DNA of 64,000 nucleotides, from assembly GCF_020520425.1 (NCBI RefSeq), contig NC_079490.1:119742715-119806714 (forward strand), read 5' to 3'. This DNA comes from Spinacia oleracea (lineage: Eukaryota; Streptophyta; Magnoliopsida; Caryophyllales; Amaranthaceae). The notes beneath the pieces were generated by a model that made no database searches, was not told the origin of the DNA, and saw nothing but the letters and a program-made list of their open reading frames with translations. A program made the translations under genes and the position numbers. Positions 1-10,900 of this stretch are shown here, in pieces (within the stretch, counting starts at the first letter, position 1; each line of letters begins with the position of its first letter).

Positions 1-214
1 CTGTAAGCCGTGGGGTAGGTGGCGGTAGCATATTTTTGTCACCCATCTCTATCTCTGAAACTGAATCTAGATCTGAAGGAAAAAGATCGCCAATATTATG
101 GTCAGAATCATAGTAATTCCCACACTGAGCAATGAAAGTCCTTCGTCTACGAAAGGTTCTTTCGGGCTCAGGATCGAAAGGAGTAAGATTACTCGTACCT
201 ACGGTCCTGGGCAT
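1..214 (-). CDS. Athila-like gypsy gag, N-terminal part (runs off window)
   Basis: The frame opens with ATG at 214-212 and stays open for 71 codons to the window edge, so only the N-terminus of a longer protein is present. The peptide starts MPRTVGTSNLTPFDPEPERT and then has an arginine cluster and an acidic stretch. I do not see a recognisable domain in so short a piece. The call as gag rests on position: the ATG lies about 90 bases inside a tRNA-Asp-type primer binding site and a complete-looking LTR on the same strand, which is where gag begins in Athila-type Ty3/gypsy elements. No stop interrupts the visible part. It could be a leader ORF rather than gag itself. Confidence 0.5.
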   Translation of the reverse strand, partial: MPRTVGTSNLTPFDPEPERTFRRRRTFIAQCGNYYDSDHNIGDLFPSDLDSVSEIEMGDKNMLPPPTPRLT

Positions 215-306
215 AGACAAAGACTACAAAACAATGTGAGATTCGGTTTGAGTAGTAACAAACAATAATCTAGATAAGCAATCAACAACAGAAAATAAAA
301 CCGTTT

Positions 307-323
307 CCCCGGCAACGGCGCCA
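307..323 (-). other. Primer binding site, tRNA-Asp type
   Basis: On the minus strand this reads TGGCGCCGTTGCCGGGG, which from memory matches the 3' end of plant tRNA-Asp used by Athila and some Tat elements. It lies five bases inside the LTR end (CCTGTCA then AATTT), the expected spacing. It fixes the element's orientation as minus. Confidence 0.75.
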
Positions 324-328
324 AAATT

Positions 329-1772
329 TGACAGGCTAAAGTCGTATCACCTAATCAAAAATAACCTAAGTCCACTAGCTAGGTAGCAAGGGAAGTCAGG
401 ATCGAATCCACAGGGAAACAGGCGTTCTTTCTACTATCAATTAATTAAACTAGACTATTGGGAACAAGAGTTGGTTGGTGAATTGTATACTAAAGCTACG
501 TACGATAATTAAACGAATAATGAATCAATATATTAAGGAATCTAGGGCATAGGTTCACCAACAAATAACAATCCAGGACAACGAACAATCACGATAATCA
601 ACAAGGTAATTAATTAGACTAGCCTGCTCCCTCGAATCGATACTAATCATAGACTTAGAATTAACGGGCTCTCGCTACGTATTAATCCTAATTCCACCTA
701 TTTACACAAGCCTAAACATCAAATTGCATCTCTCAAAACTTAATTTGATATTGCATAACTACCACAATTAAACCTGCGCAAATCTAATTGTATAGTGAAA
801 TAAACCAATCAATAGGAATCAATTACAATGGCAACAATCATAATCATTCAATCATCCCTTCACATTATTCATGGATCCCCAAAACCCTAGAAATTAGACT
901 ACTCAAGCATATTAACAATAAACAAAGCAATTAGCATGATTGAAAATATAATTAAGACAAAACAAAAGATTGAAATAAAGAGTAATACCTAATTGAAGAA
1001 CAATGGCAAAGGAAAGCTTGAATTTTGGATTGAAAATAAACTAAGTGTTTAGAACAAATTAGAGAGAAAAACTAAGCTTAATACTAGAATATGAGATAAT
1101 AAGATGTTCCACTAAATTAACTAAGGGCTATATTTATAGTTTAGCCCAAAACATAAGAGAAAACCGGAATAAAACTAAAGTAAACCGCGCGCTAAAGGCT
1201 CCAGGGTTGTCGTCGCCCTGTCGGGCGGCCAACCGCCCGTCGGGCGACCAGCTCGTATCCCGCCCGTCGGGCGCAGGCCTGCCCGCCGGGCGGAGGGAGA
1301 CACTTCGAATCCATCTGCACGCGCCCGGTCGGGCGGCTCTCGCCCGCCGGGCGAAGAGAGAAAATGCGTTGCTGCTGGCTTCGATGGGCGCCCGATGGGC
1401 ACCGGGCGAGACTCCGCCCGTCGAGCGCCTTCTGACGTCCTGATTCTTTGCTTACTCGCCCGATGGGCGAGGGGAGATCAACCGGGCGAGAAGCTCTTCG
1501 TCCGCAACACCGAGTCTAACTTCCGGGGCTCAATCATGAACATCTAAGGCTCCCGTAAGTCGAAAAAAGTCATCCCGAACTCCCTCGGGATCATGTAGTG
1601 GCCTAAATCATCCAGAAACGGGCCTAAAAAGACCAATTTCTCACTAAGTATTCCTGAAACTCAAGGTACACTAAAATACACAGATTAATACTAAAATGGC
1701 TCCTAAGAGCTCATTTGACGCATAAAGTACTAAGGGACGGGGGTGAAAACACTATATAAAACGCACATATCA
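329..1772 (-). mobile_element. 5' LTR of an Athila-like Ty3/gypsy element
   Basis: The LTR runs on the minus strand from TGATATGTGCG (1772) to CCTGTCA (329), with TG/CA ends and length 1444 bp. It is followed by the tRNA-Asp primer site and a gag start. A TATA-like motif (CTATAAATATAG on the minus strand) lies near 1127-1143 inside an imperfect inverted repeat; another TATA-like string lies about 10 bases from the LTR start. The partner LTR is outside the window, so no TSD can be confirmed; the five bases outside the LTR are CCTAG. It abuts, and appears to interrupt, the E-family LTR at 1773. It contains a GC-rich palindrome cluster, described separately. Confidence 0.7.
1190..1490. repeat. 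Cluster of CGCCCG/CGGGCG palindromes inside the LTR
   Basis: This roughly 300-bp GC-rich island sits in an otherwise AT-rich LTR. It holds about ten copies of a short palindrome of the form CGCCCG-N-CGGGCG, some with one or two base changes. Open frames on both strands here are a side effect of high GC and are not called as genes. Confidence 0.7.
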
Positions 1773-2985
1773 CCTAGCTGCGCCCGAACCGAACAAGAAC
1801 AAGTCTTTAGGACTCCAAGTGTCGTCCCTCCGTAGATAGTCCACAGCACGTCCGGATCCGCCTTAAGATTGACCAACTAGAATCGCCCTTAAGGTACTAT
1901 TATTTTCGGCTAAATAGGCAAGGTTTATGGCTGATTTTTTCTGCTTAAAAATCCTGGATTTTAATGTTTGAATACTTATTAAACTTGTGTATAAATTTGT
2001 CACCCTAGGCACATATTTATAGAGTTATGGAAAAAGATTTAGAATCCTATTAGAATACCAAATTATTTTATTAGAATCCCTTTAGAACTCTATTTAATTA
2101 ATTTCTATCTTCTAGGATTAGGATTTAATTAGAGCACGAATTCCGATAGCTTTAGGATTGGTAAATCACACGACCGTACACGAGCACGAGCACCGCACAG
2201 CCCGCGCACGCCTCGCGGCCCACGCGAGCTGCACGGCTCGCAGCCCATTGCACGCAGCCCACATTGCTCCGCGCGCGCCCCATGCCTTGCTGGGCCTGGC
2301 CTTGCGCTGGGCCTGGCGAGGCTTTGGCGTGTGTGTTGATGCGCATGGCTTGCTGGGCGCGGGCCTGGCTTCGTGCTGGGCCTTCGTCTAGCAAGTCTCG
2401 TCCGATGCTAATTCGTACGATACGCTTCCGATTAAATTCCTGATTCCGGAATTCATTTCCGATACGAACAATATTTAACATTTCCGATTTCGGAATTAAT
2501 TTCCGTTTTGAACAAATATTTAATATTTCCGATTCCGGTAATATTTCCATTTCCGATAATATTTTCCGATACGTACCATGTTTCCGTTTCCGGCAACATC
2601 TACGACTTGGATAATATTTATATTTCTGATACGATCCATATTTCCGTTTTCGGCAATATCACCGTTTCCGGAGTATTCATTTACTTGCCTTTGACGATCT
2701 TAGCTCCCACTAAACCAAGATCCGTCGATTCCGAATATCCAAAGATGGAGTATTTAATGCATTAAATACTTGATCCGTTTACGTACTATTTGTGTGACCC
2801 TAGAGGTTCAGTCAAGAGTAAGTTGTGGATTAATATCATTAATTCCACTTGAACTGAAGCGGCCTCAAGCTAGACATTCAGCTCACTTGATCTCACTGAA
2901 TTATTAACATGTTAATTAATACTGAACCAAATTTATTAGACTTATCATTAAATGCATACTTGGACCAAGGGTATTATTTCCTTCA
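1773..2985 (-). mobile_element. LTR of copia family E, minus-strand copy, truncated
   Basis: Read on the minus strand it begins TGAAGGAAATAATACCC at 2985 and matches the plus-strand LTRs at 4615 and 13448. It holds the same array of short GGAAATATT-type repeats, the same GC-rich block (about 2170-2395) and the same TATA region near 2020. It stops at GCGCAGCTAGG, exactly where the Athila-like LTR begins, so the last 200-odd bases of the LTR are missing from the window. It is inverted relative to element E. Whether it was a solo LTR or the end of a full element cannot be seen here. Confidence 0.7.
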
Positions 2986-4614
2986 CTACCACCAATGCGT
3001 AGGCTACTTTCTCGATGAGGGGTTACCGGGTCTCGACCCCTGTTGTTATTCTCCTCTAGCTTCCTAAAAGAGAACTTCACTCATAGTTCCTGGACTTACT
3101 GTGACGTATAAGAATAGGGTTTCCCCTCCCTTTTGTCTGGCTAGCGTCAGCAATTGAGCTAGATGGGTTCTGAGTTGTTGGAAAGCTTCCTTCGATTCTT
3201 GTTCCCATATAAGCTCAGGGTCCACTTTCCTCTGGACGCCTTTCTTTTTTATTGATTCGGCCTCTCCTCCTAGGAGGGTTTCCGTTTTGAGAGCTTCAAA
3301 AAGGGTGCACCTTTGTCCGAAGATTTCGAGATAAATCTTGACAGTGCGGCTAACCGGCCTGTCAGCCTTTGCACGTCTCTCTTTGTCTTCAGCTCGGGCA
3401 GATCGAGCGCTGCCTGGACTTTATCTGGGTGTGTGTCGATCCCTCTTTCGCTCACCATGAATCCGAGGAATTTTCCTGATTTTACCCCGAACACACATTT
3501 CTTCAGATTTAGCTTCATCTTGTATTTCCTTAGATTGTTGAATGTCTCAGCCAAATCTTTGATATGGTCTTCTTCATGGACGCTTTTCACTTGGAATCGT
3601 CCACGTAAACCTCGATGTTCCTCCCCTTCTGATTTGCGAAGATATGCTCAACTAGCCTCTGGTAGGTTGCTCCGACATTTTTCAAACCGAAGGGCATCAT
3701 TTTGTAGTTGAACACTCCTGCGCTTGTGGTGAACATTGTGTGGCCGCTGGTTGAGTCTACCCGTTGGTCTATAGAGGATAACAATCCTTAGGAGAGGCTG
3801 TATTCAGATCTATGAAATCCACGCACATGCGCCACAAACCGTTCGCTTTCTTGACCGTCACCACATTGGCTAGCCACTTAGGATATATACACGGTTCGAT
3901 AAAACCTGCTTCTTGTAGCTTCTAACCTCCTCAACGATGCTTTTGTTCTTTTCTGAGGAGTAATTCCTCTTCTTTTGCTTAATCGGTCGGGCATCGACGC
4001 TGATATCCAGCTTATTACAGATCATCTTCGTACCTATCCCTGACATGTCAGCCGCCGACCATGAAAAGATGTCTAGTAGTTGTATGAGATCGATTTGGAA
4101 CCCCGGGCTTAGGCCTTTGCCTATTCGGATGCTCGTGTCAGAATCTTCTAAGAAGACGTCTTCCATTTCCTGGTCTAGCTCGATAGAAGGACACTCGGGC
4201 CGAGCATCAATCTCTGCGGGTTTCACCAGACTGCTCGACCCGGCCTTTCTCCTTTTGGCCTCTTGCCCCTCACGTGGGGGGTGTTTTCTTTCATCCTCTT
4301 TGTCATCATTATCTTCAGAACCATCTCCCAGTCTTGGATTCCGGATAGAAGTATGGCAAGTTCTCCTTGCATCTCTTGATCTCCTTTTACCCGTTCTGCG
4401 AAGCCTGCGTCCGAGAAAAACATCATTATGTGATGGTATGTAGATAGGATGTCCTGCATCTTATGGATCATGGTTCGTCCCACGATGACATTGTACAATG
4501 AATCGCAGACCATTACTAGGAATTCCTCTTGGACATTTCTGGCAGCTTGGCCTTTGCCGATGGTGACTGGTAAGGTGATTTTCCCACGGGGAATCGCTGA
4601 AGAACTGTTGAATC
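2986..4614 (-). pseudogene. Tat-type gypsy protease/reverse transcriptase/RNase H fragment, decayed
   Basis: Three minus-strand frames carry recognisable Tat-lineage pol. The first (4613-4223) has the protease C-terminal part, with SSAIPRGKITLPVTIGKG followed by EEFLVMVCDSLYNVIVGRTM. The second (4226-3870) has the start of RT, with DIFSWSAADMSGIGTKM then ARPIKQKKRNY. The third set (3784-3270) has MMPFGLKNVGATYQRLVEHI, the YVDD catalytic motif, and the thumb/RNase H start with KCVFGVKSGKFLGFMVSERG and LTGRLAALSRFISKSSDKGA. RNase H relics continue to about 2986. Frameshifts separate all three, the RT block with the first catalytic aspartate is largely missing, and YVDD is followed at once by a stop. 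The fragment is the downstream half of the Tat element whose gag lies at 37072-38785, separated from it by element E. Confidence 0.8.
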
Positions 4615-6065
4615 TGAAGGAAATAATGCCCTTGGTCCAAGTATGCATATAATGTTCAGTCCCATAAATGCGGTTCAGTATTAATTAACAAGTTAATAAT
4701 TCAGTGAGATCAAGTGAGCTGAATGCCTAGCTAGAGGCCGCTTCAGTTCAAGTAGAATTAATGATATTAATCCACAGCTTACTCTTGACTGAACCCGTAG
4801 GGTTACACAAATAGTACGTAAACGGATCAAGTATTTAATGGCATTAAATACTCCATCTATGGATATTCGGAATCGACGGATCTTGGTTTCAGTGGGAGCT
4901 GAGATCGTCAAAGGCAAGCAAGTGAATACTCCGGAAACGATGATATTGCCGGAAACGGAAATATGGATCGTATCGGAAATATAAATATTATCCAAGTCGT
5001 ATATGTTGCCGGAAACGAAAACATGGTACGTATCGGAAAATATTATTGGAAATGGAAATATTGCCGGAATCGGAAATATTACCGGAAACGGAAATATTGT
5101 CAGAATCGGAAATATTATCGAAATCGGAAAATAATTCCGGAAACGGAAATATTAAATATTTGTTCGAAACGGAAATTAATTCCGGAATCGGAAATATTAA
5201 ATATTGTTCATATCGGAAATGAATTCCGGAATCGAGAATTTAATCGGAAGCGTAACGTACGAATAAGCATCGGACGAGGCCTGCCAGACGAAGGCCCAGC
5301 ACAAAGCCGGGCCATCGCCCAGCAAGCCGAAGCGCAACAAACACACGCCAGCCACGCCAGGCCCAGCGCAAGGCCAGGCCCAGCAAAGGCCAAGGCGCGC
5401 GCGCGCGGGCTGACGCTCGTGGGTTGCGAGCAGCGCCAGCTCGTGTGGGCCGCAAGGCCTGCGCTGGCTGTGCGGTACGCTCGTGGTCGTGCAACGTTTG
5501 TGTTCGATACGAATCCTAAAGGTGATTGAATTCGTTCATTGATTAAAATCTAATCCTAATAAAGATAGAATTAGTTTAAAAGAGTTTTAATGAAATTCTA
5601 ATTAAACTAATTAGTATTCTAATAGGATTATAATTCCTTTCCATAAACTCTATAAATAGGTGCCTAGGGTCACATATTTACATCGAGGATTGAAGTATTC
5701 AATGGTAAGATTTTGGAACAAAATCAGCCAAACACTTGTAGCCTATTAGCCGAAATTTCCTAGTACCTTAAGGGCGATTCTAGTTGGTCAAGCTTAAGGC
5801 GGATCCGGACGTGCTGTGGACTATCTACGGAGGGACGACACTTGGAGTCCTAAAGACTTGTTCTTGTTCGGTTCGGGCGCAGCTAAATGATTATGTGTAA
5901 ATAATATGTTTCCTGGCTTTATGGTTTTTCCGCATGATTTATGTTTATTCATATGTATCATAACCTAACAGAATCCGATCAGCGGATGACTAACGTTCGT
6001 CATTGATTCTTCGGCGTCCTCGAGGATCATCTGTTCGAAGCAGTTTCTGGATATGATGCTGACGG
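4615..6065 (+). repeat. 5' LTR of element E
   Basis: The LTR starts TGAAGGAAATAATGCCC and ends at GATGCTGACGG just before the primer site. It contains, in order, an array of roughly 18-bp repeats built on CGGAAATATT (about 4930-5180), a GC-rich island (about 5270-5500), and a TATA box (CTATAAATAGG, near 5649) followed by the likely transcript start. Compared with the 3' copy it lacks 41 bases at 5885/5886, flanked by CTA in both forms. The terminal CA usual for LTRs is not obvious, so the right border is good to a few bases only. Confidence 0.75.
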
Positions 6066-6079
6066 TGGTATCACGAGCC
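6066..6079 (+). other. Primer binding site, tRNA-iMet type with one extra base
   Basis: The sequence TGGTATCACGAGCC resembles the standard copia primer site TGGTATCAGAGCC with one extra base after TATCA. It is directly downstream of the LTR. Element D has the same arrangement with T in place of C. Confidence 0.65.
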
Positions 6080-7946
6080 TCTTATTATATTCATAATCTA
6101 AATTGCATGAACATGGTTAAATTTTACAAATTTACAAGGAATTAAACGGGTGATTAGTTTTCGTAATTAATTGCAAATTGCGTTTATTTAATTATATGTA
6201 CGCAGTTTTTCGGCAGAATATTTGTTACTCAACCAAATCGAGTGCTTTTTGTGTCAATTTCGCATGTAAAAGGCATTCTAAAATTTTCGGAGGTTTAAGT
6301 TTTTCGAACGCAAAAGTTTGTAAATTTAAGATGTTAAATTGAATATTTGCGATTCTTGTTGATAAATCTTGAGTTTTTTATTGACCTACAGTATATGTTT
6401 AACAAATTTGAATGCCTAGACTTGTTAATTATACAACCTCATTTGTAATTATGATTAATTTGTTGAAATTCGAATAATTTAGAATTGATTTGTTTTTCAT
6501 AATTAATTAATAATTTAATTAGGTACCCATGATTAAAATCCAACATGAAAATTGTTAATTTATGTTAAATTTTAAATTTTTATGACCTAGATTTGAATCC
6601 ATGTTAATCGGAAATTAATTAATTAATAAAATTTCGATTTTTCGCCCAAAAATTATGAAATTAATATGATTTATTAATTTGTCGTTAATTTTAAATTAAA
6701 AATTTTAAATTTTTATGAAAACGCTCATAAATGTTGCACGCACAAAGCAAAGGAAGCTACGTGTTACCCTTAAGGGGTGTTGTATAGTGCGGGCAAGCGA
6801 CGACGAGCAAGGGAGCTCGTCGCCCGTGCGGTACGAATGCAGCGAGCAGCATAGCATGGCGCGCGCGCGAAGCTAAGGTGCTGGCCGTGTGTGCTATGCG
6901 ATGGGCGTGGGCGAGGGGCAGGGCAAAGCGAGCAGTCGCGTGTGGGCAGCAAGCGAGTTGCGCCACAGCGCGCACTGCCTCGCGCCAGCGAGCGATGCCT
7001 CGCGAGGGAAAGCAGCAGCAGGCGCGACACAGCACAGAGGCTGCGCGCAGCGTGGCCAGGATGGCTGCGTGTGCGTGTGGCCTTTGGCTGCGTGTTGCGT
7101 AGAGCTATGTGTGCCTTGTGCAGCGACCAGTCGTGCACACGATGGGACTTGGGCGCAAGCTCAAGTGCTCGTCGTGTTACGATTGAGTCGTTTTGAATTT
7201 TAATTTGAGATTTTCAGTTCGGAAATAATTTTAATTAATTTTAAAATTAATAATTGAAATTGTTTTCTCGGATTTTAATTTTGAATATTATATAAATTTT
7301 ATTTATACTAATTATTTTACTAAAATTAAACCTTGAATTAATTTAAATTCATTTAATTCAACTGAAAAATAAATTAAATAAATAGATTCAATTATAATTT
7401 TATATGAGCTTTAAATTTTAATTAAACTTGTATGTTTCTGGTTAGACTAGAAATACATTTTTATGTTTAAAATTAGTAAAGCCTATAAAGTTTTTTTTTT
7501 TTTTTTTTGACGGAATAAAGCATATATAAAGTTATTGGTTTAAGTGGGAGCAATTTTAGTCATAAACTCTTGATTAGGTCTACAAATCCTTTAAGGTTAA
7601 ACAACTTGATTAGAATTAATAAGGACTGAATAATTGGTAGATTATTGGTGCCCTTGATTAATTGCTGCAAATATTTATATGATGCATACAATGTGTTTTT
7701 ACTAACCAGCTAAGTGGGTCATTCATGATAATGAATGGGTGAATGGTATATATTGTATATGTACTGTTTTGCAGGTTATGAAGTGACTAGTATGGCCCAA
7801 ATAGGATAGAAAATATGGTCTGCGTACCATTAATTTGAATGTAATTGGTCTAATGCACCAAATTTGTTTTTCAATTCAAAAATATGGTCTGTGTACCATC
7901 AAATAGTTGTAATTAGTTTAATTATAGCTGATCCTGTTTGAAGAAA
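6080..7946 (+). other. Untranslated leader of element E with a GC-rich island
   Basis: This stretch between the primer site and the gag relic is AT-rich except for about 6780-7180, which is strongly GC-rich and full of GCGCGC and CAGC runs. Overlapping frames on both strands there have Ala/Arg/Cys-rich, low-complexity products with no domain. A run of about 20 T lies near 7490-7509. I see no gene. Confidence 0.5.
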
Positions 7947-10900
7947 ATGGAGCCTCCCACGGTGAAATTCAACACGAAGTTTCCAATCCATTTTCAAGAC
8001 GGACTTTGAAGTTGAAGCTTCATGATGAAGTCGGGCCATACTAGATCACATTTATCTTATGCATGCTTTAAGTTATTTATTGCTTTTAAATATGTCTTAA
8101 ATATGCATGAGATTGAAGCTTGATTATGTTGCATGATTAAGGATTTTAGTTCACTTAAAATCTAACCAACATAGTAAGAGCCTTAAGTTCCAAACTTAAA
8201 AATTGAGTTAAAAGGTGCCATGCCAAAATAACACTTACTTGGATAACCTTTACATCAATCTAGTAATAGATTACGCTCAGCGAGGTGTTACTTATTGATC
8301 CTAAAGGGGTAAGGTACACAAATAATTGTGAGTACATGTTAGTTTTGGTGAAACTCGACGATATAAGTAAGGAGTCCTTTTATGTCGTGGCAAAATCGAT
8401 AGGTTTACCTAATAAGTTCTTAGACGTACCTATCAACCAAGAGTAGTTTCTAGACTATTAGCAAAAGGCTTTTGCTTACCTAAAATATTTTAGAATTGAG
8501 TCAAAATACATAATGTGATTAATTCTTCAATGATTTTAGGGTCTTGGAATCATTTTATTCACACCTGCCGGAACAATAAATTCGAATAAAATCCTAATAA
8601 CTTGTTTAAATTGCATGAATGCTTTAATTTTCAAGTTATTACTCATGATAAATGTTTAGACTTTACATGCTTCAATGTATGTTTTAATTATTGTTTATAA
8701 TTAAATATCTTGCACTGCATTAAACCCTTTTAGAAAGGTAACAGTAAATTTCCTCGATTGGTATTGAATCCAAGAACGATTCACGGAAATGAGAGAAAAT
8801 GAGCAATTTAAAATGTACGTTTCTTTTAGCGACTTTTATGGTTGTTTTCGAGTATCAAAGTCGAATGGTGAACCGATTGGTGCTTGTGAATTCAAAATAC
8901 AATGTAGTTTTGAGATCATAAAGCATTGAGTTTAAACGCTCAGCTTTACCAATGGTTAACAACCTAATATCTTTTTTCATTTAATTCTCGAATGAGTCTA
9001 GTCCCTAGACATTCGAATAGATTGATGCTTAGAGAACTTTAGAAGCTTCTGGTAAGATCATCTAGTTGAAAAGAATATTCAACATAAAATAAAATGGTAA
9101 GAACTTTGGAATGACATTGGACATGTCTAAACAAAGTATAAAAGTCAACACTAGAGAATTCAATTCTTAAGGCTATTAGGAAAGGTACAAGAAATAGGAA
9201 AACAAAGGAACAAATTAAATGAAAGGAATTTACTATTCCGTTTCCACCTATAAGTTTACGTTTAAAGAGAAGTGACCTGGCAATCAAACTTCCTTGGTAT
9301 CATATAACGCTTGAGGTTCTTACTTCGGTAATAACTCAAACAATGGAAGCTAGGATACACTAATGACCTACAAGTGGGAAATGAAGCATGGCAATGCTAC
9401 ATTAGTTGTAAGGTCATCTATTTTGTTTTAAGTCCTTTCAAAGGCTGGAACTTAATTGCTATTTTGTTCCGTAATCAGCATACCTAAGTTTCTGTTTCAA
9501 ACACAGAAAAACTCACATTCAGAAGAACAAAAACAATGTTTGTTTGTTTATTTGAATGAAATGGTCATTTACGGGTTGAGTCAATATGCTTGATTAAAAC
9601 AAACAACTCTTTAACAATAAAGACATTACTAGGTTCAAATCAACCTCTTGATTTGAGTTCCACTAATCTTTGGCATTGTTACTTAGACCATGTCAACAAG
9701 TTAACATTCATAAGCTCTATTTTGATGGACTTTTGAAAGTTGATTGATTTCTAGATCAATTCAAGACAAGCTAGTCTTACTTGTTGAAAGTAACAAAAGA
9801 TATGAACTATTGTTAGAACGCCTAGACGATAGAGTTCAAAGCTAAAGAAAGGTTATATGACTTTATTATTTCACACAGATTTGAGTGAATATAGGTTTAT
9901 TTACTCAATGTGATATAAGTTAGAATCTGTTTGGCTAGTTCAAAGATTCAGAAGTATAAATCCCACTTGGTAAGAAATCATAAAGATCTAGGATAGATCA
10001 TGTTAATGATTGCTTGAGACCAAAAATGATCATCAATTATTGTGTGTTGTAATTTCACAATTTAGCTCCATGAGATAAGGCATATCTAAGTGGAATGATC
10101 GAAGTTAATTAGTACTTGATTCGATCAATGATGAATCATAAAGACTTTTCCTATAATTTCTAATACAAAATGCTCAACTACCACCAAACTAAACCAAATT
10201 CGTCAAAGCTATTGAAAAGTATTTTCAGAATATCTTTTCATAATTATATAGCTAAAGAGTTGCTAAACTCAGTGGGAGCTTCGTGTTTGTTATTCAACAA
10301 ACTAAGGCCCAAGTATAGATATATGTTTCATTGTGATTTATTCAAATGAGACACAAGGGTATTGTTTCTACCACGAATTTTTGAGAACATAATGTTTGTT
10401 TGCTCGAAATGATGTCCTTTTGGAGATTCGTTTCCAAAATGACAAGTGGGAGAAAATAGACCTCGAAAGTCTTCGAGGAGAACAAAAAACATAAACGGAC
10501 ATTCCAGAGGCTTTTTGAAGTTCTTTAGAAAATCTGAACACGTATTCTTTAAGGACTTTAGAAGTGGCTTTTAAAGAATAGACATCTCTTAGAAGATTTT
10601 ACAAGTGCTTCAAGGAGAACAGAATATTCAAAGGACTTTCAAGTGGCTGTTGATATTCTATTGTTTGATAGATGTTCTATACCCAAGTAGGCATAGAGTT
10701 CAAGTCACTGAAACTATTAGATTCTTCTATTAGATAGTGAAGAAACATGGAGTTCAGGTCACTGAAGCTATGCAATTCTTCTATTAGATAGTGAAGAAAC
10801 CTACAACTTGCAGTCAAACTATTATCATGTAGATTAATGAGTTTGTGACCTGTGAGAAAGATATGACGAAACCCAGATTCCCTAAAATGGTTAGAGGCCA

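Noticed and set aside
4963-5529. 188-codon frame with GNENMVRIGKYYWKWKYCRN-type repeats, and its counterpart at 13795-14415
   Set aside because: It is the translation of the 18-bp repeats and the GC-rich block of the E-family LTR; the same DNA is present in every LTR copy.
6757-7203. Several frames of about 75-120 codons on both strands
   Set aside because: GC-rich leader of element E; compositionally biased, mutually overlapping, not conserved in the homologous region of element D.
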